Shown piece by piece: positions 1 to 5,636 of a stretch of DNA of 10,615 nt. The notes beneath the pieces were generated by a model. That model saw only the letters and a list, made by a program, of their open reading frames with translations. It was not told the origin of the DNA and did not search any database. Source of the DNA: Candidatus Treponema excrementipullorum. Its GTDB lineage: Bacteria > Spirochaetota > Spirochaetia > Treponematales > Treponemataceae. The DNA lies in assembly GCA_018883625.1 (NCBI GenBank), contig JAHLFV010000138.1:1-10615 (forward strand). The letters are read 5' to 3'. Within the stretch, counting starts at the first letter, position 1, and each line of letters opens with the position of its first letter. Both the position numbers and the translations under genes were made by a program.

Positions 1-53
1 CTTAAGACGCGCCGCCAGCGTTCGTTCTGAGCCAGGATCAAACTCTCCATGAT
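1..53 (-). rRNA. rrs: 16S ribosomal RNA, 5' end only (partial)
   Basis: Read on the minus strand, this is the universally conserved start of 16S rRNA: GAGTTTGATCCTGGCTCAG followed by AACGAACGCTGGCGGC. The next bases, GCGTCTTAAG, are the form usual in Treponema. The gene runs leftwards out of the window, so only about 53 of roughly 1,500 nt are present. I placed the mature 5' end near position 53 by aligning the GAGTTTGATC block to E. coli 16S positions 9-18; this could be off by a few bases. The rest of the rRNA operon would lie to the left. Confidence 0.97.
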
Positions 54-122
54 TTATTCATAAGCCTCATTGGGCTAATGATTTTCATTACTAGTTCGAT
101 TCCTTCTCTTCTTTAGGAATCT

Positions 123-146
123 GTTAACTCAACTGCCTGAGTTAAC
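123..146 (-). repeat. Perfect hairpin in the rRNA leader (9-bp stem, 6-nt loop)
   Basis: GTTAACTCA at 123-131 and TGAGTTAAC at 138-146 are exact inverted repeats around a 6-nt loop. In the transcript this hairpin lies roughly 70 nt before mature 16S. No T-run follows it in the direction of transcription, so it is not an intrinsic terminator. It may be a processing or folding element of the precursor rRNA. Part of one arm, CTCAAC at 128-133, can also pair with GTTGAG at 155-160, which competes with the neighbouring hairpin. Confidence 0.7.
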
Positions 147-154
147 GGGTCTTT

Positions 155-174
155 GTTGAGTTTTTTTTCTCAAC
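155..174 (-). repeat. Hairpin in the rRNA leader (6-bp stem, all-A loop in RNA)
   Basis: GTTGAG at 155-160 and CTCAAC at 169-174 are inverted repeats separated by eight T on the plus strand, which gives an A8 loop in the leader RNA. It lies just 5' of the 123-146 hairpin in the transcript. The word CTCAACTG occurs twice (128-135 and 169-176), so the middle arm could pair with either copy. Confidence 0.6.
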
Positions 175-247
175 TGTTACGCTTTCCTTATGCTGACTGT
201 TCGTTTTTCTAAAAAAAACTACTTGTCTTTTCTTCCCTTCCCTTTTT

Positions 248-278
248 CTTTTTAAGAACATCCCTAACTTTCATTGGG
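248..278 (-). promoter_or_regulatory. boxB/boxA-like antitermination signal of the rRNA leader
   Basis: On the minus strand, 260-248 reads TGTTCTTAAAAAG. This is close to the boxA element of rRNA operons (E. coli TGCTCTTTAACA, B. subtilis TGTTCTTTGAAAA), which NusB-NusE binds to prevent premature Rho termination. Immediately 5' of it in the transcript, 278-262 can fold into a short hairpin: CCC-AAT, a GAAA loop, GTT, one bulged A, then GGG. A small hairpin with a GNRA-type loop just before boxA is the boxB arrangement. The boxA match is good by eye; the boxB call is inference because the stem is short. Confidence 0.6.
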
Positions 279-279
279 T

Positions 280-350
280 GTCAGCAAACCTCGTCATTTT
301 CAAAGCTCTTCAACGCTTTTCAACGCTCTATCAGGGCGTCGCTTGCTGAC
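280..350 (-). repeat. 8-bp inverted repeat at the 5' end of the rRNA transcript
   Basis: GTCAGCAA at 280-287 and TTGCTGAC at 343-350 are perfect inverted repeats 55 nt apart. The distal arm begins at the inferred transcription start (near 351), so the two arms could close the first ~70 nt of the leader into one stem-loop domain that ends just before the boxB/boxA-like element. The loop contains the 10-bp tandem repeats. Confidence 0.5.
298..327 (-). repeat. Three tandem 10-bp repeats in the early rRNA leader
   Basis: On the plus strand the three units are tttcaaagct, cttcaacgct and tttcaacgct, back to back at 298-307, 308-317 and 318-327. On the transcribed strand the unit reads roughly AGCGTTGAAA. 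They lie about +25 to +54 from the inferred start of transcription. The 10-bp spacing puts each copy on the same face of the DNA helix. They could be a protein-binding array or repeated RNA motifs; no known regulator site was recognised. Confidence 0.65.
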
Positions 351-357
351 GTGTCGT

Positions 358-387
358 AGGATATCATATATGACACTTTTTTGTCAA
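358..387 (-). promoter_or_regulatory. Promoter of the 16S rRNA operon (sigma-70 type)
   Basis: On the minus strand a perfect -35 box, TTGACA (387-382), is followed after 18 bp by TATCCT (363-358), a partial -10 match. Transcription would start near 351, about 300 nt before mature 16S. A TATGAT lies between them (374-369) but its spacing of 13 bp is too short. A long run of A and T tracts lies directly upstream of the -35 box, as expected for an rRNA promoter with an UP element. The perfect -35, A/T upstream region and position make a promoter here likely; the exact -10 is less certain. Confidence 0.7.
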
Positions 388-450
388 CACAAAAAAACAT
401 TTTTTTTTAAAAATTTTTTGTGTTTTTTTATTTTTTCCCTTTTTTGTTTA
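388..450. promoter_or_regulatory. A/T homopolymer tract shared by two divergent promoters
   Basis: This stretch is almost entirely runs of A or T, broken by single C or G bases. It lies directly upstream of the -35 box of the leftward rRNA promoter and also directly upstream of the -35 box of the rightward promoter at 453. Such tracts act as UP elements bound by the RNA polymerase alpha subunit and can also bend DNA. That it serves both promoters is inference from position. Confidence 0.55.
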
Positions 451-452
451 CA

Positions 453-481
453 TTGACGAAAAACAAGAGCCGTGATAATAT
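453..481 (+). promoter_or_regulatory. Promoter of the SurA/PpiD-like gene (sigma-70 type, extended -10)
   Basis: TTGACG (453-458), a 17-bp spacer, then TAATAT (476-481), preceded by TG plus one base (473-475), an extended -10 signature. Transcription would start near 488, leaving a leader of about 35 nt before the ATG at 523. A GAAGGA ribosome binding site is at 506-511. The promoter is back to back with the rRNA promoter. Confidence 0.7.
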
Positions 482-522
482 CAAAAGCTACATTATATAC
501 AATATGAAGGAAAATATTCATT

Positions 523-2019
523 ATGAAAGAAACAGAAAAGTTTAAGGGAAAATCATCTGCAAAAAAAATTCTTATTAATGTAGGTTCTATCCTTATTTTA
601 GTATTGGCAGCGATTTCTTTTATTTTTATTCCTGCTATGGTTCAATCTGCAGGAAATGAGATTCCTCCTTTTGGCTACTACGACAAAAAACCTATTGAAT
701 ACAAACAAGGATCCTATTTTACCAATTTGGTTCAAATGTATTCAGATCAGGTGGGGTCTGCAAATGTCCAGAACGCATACTTTGACATTTTTAATTCAGC
801 CTTCACAGGTTCTGTGTTAAACATTGCATTTTCTTCCGCTGTGGAAAAAAGCGGTTATGTAGTTCCTGCTCCTCAGGTAGACAGAGCAATGTTACCTTAT
901 TTCTATGATACAAATGGCGTCTATTCTCCCAAGATTTTTAACGATACGCCTGACAGTACAAAAATCGAATTACGAAATGCAATGGAAGACAATTTGATTT
1001 TCCAGCGCTACACAGAAGATGTCTTCGGTTCTCAGACAGAAAAATTGGGAACATATACTATGTATGGTTTAAAATCCCCCTCTGCTGAAAAAAACTTTGT
1101 TTCGATGATGGATACAAATAAACGAGGGTTTTCTCTTGCCTCCTTCAGTTTACTAGACTATCCTGATACAGAAGTTGCAAAATGGGGTGAATCAAATAAA
1201 GATTTGTTTACCCGTTATGATATGAGTGTAATTTCAGTTGCCGATGCAACAACTGCAGAAACAGTTTTGGGCAGAATCAAGAATAATGAACTTGTTTTTG
1301 AGGATGCAGTTACCGAATATTCTACAAACTACTACAGTGGTACAGACGGAAAACTCACCAGTGCTTATAAACATCAATTGCAAAACATACTCACAGATGC
1401 AACTTCTTTGACCGCACTTCAAAATTTACCTGCAGGTCAAATAAGTGAAGTTATGCAAACTCAAAATGGATATGCCATTTTCAAAAATAACACTGCACCT
1501 ACACCGGCCGACATGACAGACGCCGACACCTTGGCAGCTGTTCGTTCCTATATGAGCGCCAACGAAAAAGGTATCATTGAAGATTACTTTTTGAATATTG
1601 CCAAAGATTTTTGGACAGCTGCTTCTACCTCGAGCTTTGCCGAAGCTTGTACTCAGTTTAATATCACCCCAGTCGATATTCCTCCCTTTGCATTAAACTA
1701 CGGAAATTCTCCCGTACTTACTTCTTTGCAGGCTGCGGATGGTTCCATGGTTAATGCAGAACAAAATGAAAATTTCCTAAAGACTATTTTTTCCATGAAG
1801 CTGAACGAAATTTCAAGTCCCATGGTGCTTAACGATAATGTTGTTGTGTTGCAGTATACTCAGGAAGACAACACTGTTTCCGCAGAAAACACGGCATCTA
1901 CCTTTGCCATGTACAGTACATATTTTGACCAGTCAAGTGTACAAAACAGCATTATGTCTAGCGACAAATTGGAAAACAACTTCTTACAGGTCTTTTATAA
2001 ATATATCATGGGTTTCTGA
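523..2019 (+). CDS. Membrane-anchored SurA/PpiD-like periplasmic foldase with degenerate parvulin domain
   Basis: 498-residue protein, probably a chaperone for exported proteins. A Lys-rich N-terminus is followed by one hydrophobic segment (about residues 16-38) with no lipobox or clear cleavage site, so it is likely a signal anchor holding the rest in the periplasm. Residues ~60-200 resemble the helical SurA N-terminal region. Residues ~233-322 match a parvulin (PpiC) fold, with the pattern FEDAVTEYST, LTSAY and GQISEVMQTQNGYAIF. Residues ~418-448 (FLKTIFSMKLNEISSPM onward) look like the end of a second, weaker parvulin-like unit, as in PpiD. The first domain lacks the usual HIL and GYHII histidines: the corresponding places read VIS and GYAIF. 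Prolyl isomerase activity is therefore doubtful. The ATG at 523 has GAAGGA 11 nt upstream and its own promoter. The next gene starts 21 nt after the stop. Family assignment is fairly sure; the substrate is unknown. Confidence 0.8.
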   Translation: MKETEKFKGKSSAKKILINVGSILILVLAAISFIFIPAMVQSAGNEIPPFGYYDKKPIEYKQGSYFTNLVQMYSDQVGSANVQNAYFDIFNSAFTGSVLNIAFSSAVEKSGYVVPAPQVDRAMLPYFYDTNGVYSPKIFNDTPDSTKIELRNAMEDNLIFQRYTEDVFGSQTEKLGTYTMYGLKSPSAEKNFVSMMDTNKRGFSLASFSLLDYPDTEVAKWGESNKDLFTRYDMSVISVADATTAETVLGRIKNNELVFEDAVTEYSTNYYSGTDGKLTSAYKHQLQNILTDATSLTALQNLPAGQISEVMQTQNGYAIFKNNTAPTPADMTDADTLAAVRSYMSANEKGIIEDYFLNIAKDFWTAASTSSFAEACTQFNITPVDIPPFALNYGNSPVLTSLQAADGSMVNAEQNENFLKTIFSMKLNEISSPMVLNDNVVVLQYTQEDNTVSAENTASTFAMYSTYFDQSSVQNSIMSSDKLENNFLQVFYKYIMGF

Positions 2020-2040
2020 TACAACCCATAAAGCCTACAG

Positions 2041-3756
2041 ATGACTCAAACAACAGAAGAAAACAAGCCTTGTCTGGTGGAAACGAGACAGGGCTTGTCT
2101 GTTATATACCGTAACAGATATTTGTACTCTGCATATAATCCTCAAAATGCAATAGAAAAGCTGGTTAGTACCGTTAATATATTACCCCACACACTGGTTT
2201 TATGCTTTTCGCCTATTTTGGGCTACGGAATATCCCTTCTGAAAGCAAAGTTGCCGGAAAGTTCATTTCTTCTGGTTGTGGAAACAGATGAAAGCCTTTT
2301 ACCGTTGTACGATTGGAACCTCATAGGGGAAGATACAGCATTTATTGGTCCCCGTACGGTATCTCAGCTTTACGAACTATTATCAAAAAAAAATCAACAT
2401 GCAGAAAATGGTATTTCCATTCCACCTCCGGGAAGTTTTAAAAGATGTCTCCGCTTGGATCTATCCGGTTCAGTAGCGTTTTCTTCTCAAAAATATCAAG
2501 AAATCCATAACATAACTCAACTTGCAATTACAACTTTTTGGCAAAACAGAATGACTCTTGTAAAAATGGCACGGCTTTTCCACAGAAACTTTTTTAGAAA
2601 CTTAGCCCTTTTACCCTTCTCTGAAAAATTATTACCTCAGTCTGTAGAAAAAAGTATTGTAGTTATAGGAGCAGGTCCCAGTGCGGATGAAACTATTGAA
2701 CACATTGCAAAAAATCCCCAGGTTAGAAACGCAATATATATTATTTCCGTAGATGCAGCTCTCAGTCCTTTGATTGCCCATAACATAGTGCCCGATATAT
2801 GTGTTACTTTAGAATGCCAATATGCAATCCAGCAAGCTTATTGTAACAGTATTCAAAAGAAAATTCACATAGCAGCAGATTTGATTTCCCGTCCCTCCGT
2901 TTTACATGGAGATACAAGTCTCTCGCCACTTGAAACAAACTGTACGGGAGGGACAAATTCCTTTTTTCTTTCAGAATTTGCTTCAACCAATTTTTTTCAA
3001 CACTTGGCCGCTAAAAAAATACTTCCTTTTATTATTCCCCCACTGGGCTCTGTCGGGATCGCTGCCACAAAACTGGCCGTATATTTACGAAAAAATGCCA
3101 CTATTCCCATTTTTATTTCCGGTTTGGATTTTTCTTTTTCTCCGGGAAAAACCCATTGTACAAACAGTTTTCCCATCAATGCTCAATTACGAAATGTTAC
3201 ACGATTACATCCTACTTCCATAGGTACAAATTTTTACTCTGGATTTTATGAAAAACCCCAGGATGGCAACACCGTTTTAACAACAAAAACACTCATGTAT
3301 TACAGTGCCATTTTCAAGGATAATTTTTCACAAGAAAAAAATCTTTTTAATATGGCACACCAAGGACTGCCCCTAGGAATAAAAAAAGTTTCTCTGGAAT
3401 ACTTTGAAGAATACATACACCGATCACAAACAAACAACATCATCCCAGTGGCAAAAACCGTTGCCCCAAACGACTACCCATCTCCTGAAACGGTTAAACA
3501 ATTGTACTGTGAAGAAAAAGAAAAACTTATAAAATTACGGCAAGGCCTAACCACCGGAAACCTCGATAAAAAACAACTGTTTGCATTGTTGGAGTCTATG
3601 GATTATTTATACCTTCATTTTCCCGATGGTCACAAAGCAAGTCTTGAAATTTCCTTTTTGAAACGTGTACGGGCAGAGATAGACTTTTTCTTAAAAGACA
3701 TTACGCTAGGAGAAAACTTGCTAGACAGACTTCTCCAAACAAAAACATCCAAATAA
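2041..3756 (+). CDS. Maf/DUF115 family protein (motility-associated glycosyltransferase-like)
   Basis: 571-residue protein with no signal peptide, so probably cytoplasmic. It belongs to the Maf/DUF115 group. In flagellated bacteria some Maf proteins transfer nonulosonic-type sugars onto flagellin; the DUF115 core is also related to the pterin diphosphokinase MptE. Visible marks are the N-terminal G-L-S-V-I-Y-R-N-R-Y-L-Y-S-A-Y-N-P segment (~18-34), the nucleotide-binding-like GAGPSAD loop (210-216), S-V-D-A-A (236-240) followed by VPD (250-252), GSVG (336-339), and SGLDF (360-364). The C-terminal ~100 residues are Lys/Glu-rich and helical. The ATG at 2041 is the first possible start, because an in-frame stop lies at 2029-2031. 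No Shine-Dalgarno sequence is visible, so translation may be coupled to the gene ending 21 nt upstream. It ends in tandem stops (TAA TAG). Treponemal flagellins are known to be glycosylated, so a flagellin role is plausible, but no flagellar gene is nearby and the substrate remains inference. Confidence 0.78.
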   Translation: MTQTTEENKPCLVETRQGLSVIYRNRYLYSAYNPQNAIEKLVSTVNILPHTLVLCFSPILGYGISLLKAKLPESSFLLVVETDESLLPLYDWNLIGEDTAFIGPRTVSQLYELLSKKNQHAENGISIPPPGSFKRCLRLDLSGSVAFSSQKYQEIHNITQLAITTFWQNRMTLVKMARLFHRNFFRNLALLPFSEKLLPQSVEKSIVVIGAGPSADETIEHIAKNPQVRNAIYIISVDAALSPLIAHNIVPDICVTLECQYAIQQAYCNSIQKKIHIAADLISRPSVLHGDTSLSPLETNCTGGTNSFFLSEFASTNFFQHLAAKKILPFIIPPLGSVGIAATKLAVYLRKNATIPIFISGLDFSFSPGKTHCTNSFPINAQLRNVTRLHPTSIGTNFYSGFYEKPQDGNTVLTTKTLMYYSAIFKDNFSQEKNLFNMAHQGLPLGIKKVSLEYFEEYIHRSQTNNIIPVAKTVAPNDYPSPETVKQLYCEEKEKLIKLRQGLTTGNLDKKQLFALLESMDYLYLHFPDGHKASLEISFLKRVRAEIDFFLKDITLGENLLDRLLQTKTSK

Positions 3757-3798
3757 TAGTCTACACAGTCTCTTTAACTTACAACAAATTGACGAAAG
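3757..3798. other. Convergent gap without visible terminator
   Basis: These 42 nt separate the 3' ends of the Maf-like gene (plus strand) and lepA (minus strand). I looked for a GC-rich stem followed by a T-run in either direction and found none. Only a weak TAGAC/GTCTA pairing reaching back into the Maf-like gene is present. Termination may depend on Rho, or transcripts may overlap at their 3' ends. Confidence 0.6.
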
Positions 3799-5604
3799 CT
3801 ATTCCTCTTTTGTTTTCAGTACGGCTAAAAAGGCTGACTGAGGAAGTTCCACATCTCCCACCATTTTCATCCTTTTTTTACCCTCTTTCTGTTTTTCCAA
3901 AAGTTTGCGCTTTCTGGTTATATCACCGCCGTAACACTTGGCCAAAACATCTTTTCTTAGAGCATTAACCGTCTCTCGGGCAATAATCTGACTACCGATT
4001 GCTCCCTGAATGGCTATTTTAAATTGCTGACGACTGATTTCTTCCTTCAACTGAGAACAGACATGGCGAGCTCTTTCGTAGGCATTACCTTTAAAAGACA
4101 ACTGAGCCAAAGCATCCACGCTTTTCCCGTTGATTAATATATCGATTTTAACTAATTCTGTCGGTTGATATCCAATCACTTCATAGTCGAAGGATGCATA
4201 TCCCCGACTGTAGCTTTTCAGTCTGTCGTAAAAATCAAAAAGGACCTCAGCTAAAGGCATTTCGTAGGTAATTTCCACCCGTTTTTCATCCAAGTACTGC
4301 ATATTTGTCTGAATGCCCCGTTTTTCCGTACAAAGTGACATTATAGAACCTAAGTAGGTTGCAGGGGTAATAATCGACGCTTTAATGTAGGGTTCCTGAG
4401 CCGCAGCAATTCGTCCTTGATCGGGATAATCTGCAGGATTGTCGATATATTTTTCTTCACCATTGGTAAGTTTTAATAAATACCGTACAGAAGGAGCCGT
4501 AAAAATGACAGCTTGGTCGTAGTCTCGCTCCAAACGTTCCTGAATAACCTCCAAGTGAAGCAATCCCAAAAAACCACACCGGAAGCCATGTCCTAAAGCC
4601 AAAGAAGAGTCTTTTTCATAAATCAAGCTAGCATCATTTAAAGTCAGCTTTTCCATACTGTCCCGAAGCTCTTCATAGTCGTTAGAATCAATCGGATAAA
4701 TCGAAGAAAATACGACAGGTTTAACCTCTTTAAAACCCGGTAAAGGCATTTCAGCAGGATCTTCTGCCAAAGTAATGGTATCTCCTACCCGAACATCGGA
4801 AACAGTTTTAATACCGGCTATAATGTAACCTACATCACCGGCTACCAGTTCCTTGGTTTCCTGGAGTTTAATGCGGAAAATACCGGTAGATTCTACCTTG
4901 TATTCCGTTCCGTTACTCATAAATTTTATAGTTTGACCGGGTTTGATTGAACCATCCATCATACGGATATGGACAATAACCCCACGATAAGGATCGTAAT
5001 GACAGTCAAAAATCAAAGCTCTTGTCTTACCTAAAGGATCTCCTGTAGGAGCAGGAAACCGTGTTACGATTGCTTCAAAAAGTTCATCTATTCCCTGTCC
5101 GGTTTTGGCAGAAACTAGCAAAGCCTCTTCTCCATCCAAACCTAAATCGTGATCGATTTGATGCTTTACGCCGGGAATATCAGCGGCGGGCAAATCGATT
5201 TTATTGATAACAGGCACAATTTCCAAATTATGTTCCATGGCTAAAAACATATTGGACAAAGTTTGAGACTCAACCCCCTGAGCCGCATCCACCAAAAGCA
5301 AAGCTCCTTCACAGGAAGCAATAGCCCGAGACACCTCATAAGAAAAATCTACGTGTCCCGGAGTATCGACAAAATTTAACTCATACAGTTCGCCATCGGC
5401 AGCTTTATAGGGTATGGTCACAGCCTGACTTTTTATAGTAATCCCCCGCTCCCTTTCTATATCCATTGAATCTAAAATTTGATTTTGAAATTGGCGATCG
5501 TCAATAATTTGAGCTTTTTGTATTAGTCTGTCAGAAAGAGTTGACTTTCCGTGATCAATATGAGCAACAATACAAAAATTTCTTTTATGAGATAAATCTG
5601 TCAT
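3799..5604 (-). CDS. lepA: Elongation factor 4 (LepA), ribosome-associated GTPase
   Basis: 601 residues, the normal full length for LepA (E. coli 599). LepA binds the ribosome, can back-translocate tRNAs and supports translation or initiation under stress; it is cytosolic or loosely membrane-bound. All GTPase motifs are present: G1 AHIDHGKS (14-21), G2 RGIT (53-56), G3 DTPGH (80-84), G4 NKID (134-137) and G5 SAK (165-167). The EF-G-like domains follow, including GFRCGFLGLLH and the domain V stretch RGYASFDYE. The LepA-specific C-terminal domain contains YGGDITRKRKLLEKQKEGKK, which separates it from EF-G and BipA. AGGA (5613-5610) lies 5 nt before the ATG. It is the last gene of the minus-strand run, 32 nt after the HtrA-like gene. 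LepA more often precedes lepB (signal peptidase I), so this neighbourhood is less usual. No truncation or odd residue seen. Confidence 0.97.
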   Translation of the reverse strand: MTDLSHKRNFCIVAHIDHGKSTLSDRLIQKAQIIDDRQFQNQILDSMDIERERGITIKSQAVTIPYKAADGELYELNFVDTPGHVDFSYEVSRAIASCEGALLLVDAAQGVESQTLSNMFLAMEHNLEIVPVINKIDLPAADIPGVKHQIDHDLGLDGEEALLVSAKTGQGIDELFEAIVTRFPAPTGDPLGKTRALIFDCHYDPYRGVIVHIRMMDGSIKPGQTIKFMSNGTEYKVESTGIFRIKLQETKELVAGDVGYIIAGIKTVSDVRVGDTITLAEDPAEMPLPGFKEVKPVVFSSIYPIDSNDYEELRDSMEKLTLNDASLIYEKDSSLALGHGFRCGFLGLLHLEVIQERLERDYDQAVIFTAPSVRYLLKLTNGEEKYIDNPADYPDQGRIAAAQEPYIKASIITPATYLGSIMSLCTEKRGIQTNMQYLDEKRVEITYEMPLAEVLFDFYDRLKSYSRGYASFDYEVIGYQPTELVKIDILINGKSVDALAQLSFKGNAYERARHVCSQLKEEISRQQFKIAIQGAIGSQIIARETVNALRKDVLAKCYGGDITRKRKLLEKQKEGKKRMKMVGDVELPQSAFLAVLKTKEE

Positions 5605-5636
5605 ATACGTCCTAAAAAAGAGTTTTCGCCATTGTA

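Larger units (their letters stand above)
54..351 (-). promoter_or_regulatory. Transcribed leader of the 16S rRNA operon
   Basis: About 300 nt separate the inferred transcription start (near 351) from mature 16S. No credible protein gene lies here. Read in the direction of transcription, the leader holds three tandem 10-bp repeats, a small GAAA-loop hairpin directly followed by a boxA-like sequence, a purine-rich single-stranded stretch, and two strong hairpins close to the 16S start. This is the usual place for antitermination signals and RNase processing sites in bacterial rRNA operons. The boundaries depend on the promoter assignment; the individual elements are listed separately. Confidence 0.75.

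Noticed and set aside
79..103. Leader sequence on the minus strand resembling an internal 16S segment (GGAATCG, then CTAGTAAT, then ATCA)
   Set aside because: The match to the conserved GGAATCGCTAGTAATCG region of 16S is broken by an insertion and soon lost. It is too short to call a duplicated 16S fragment.
155..174. Stem with a run of eight T as an intrinsic terminator
   Set aside because: The T-run is in the loop, not after the stem, and in the transcribed strand it is A. It cannot act as an intrinsic terminator.
369..374. TATGAT as the -10 box of the rRNA promoter
   Set aside because: It is a better -10 match than TATCCT, but the spacer from TTGACA would be only 13 bp, too short for sigma-70.
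274..456. Plus-strand open frame of 60 codons
   Set aside because: It runs through the rRNA leader, rRNA promoter and A/T tract, begins without a proper ATG or ribosome binding site, and its Phe-rich end only reflects T-runs.
2906..3223. Open frame of 105 codons on the plus strand inside the Maf-like gene
   Set aside because: It is a frame shadow of a clearly conserved gene, and its Phe/Leu-rich product shows no family features.
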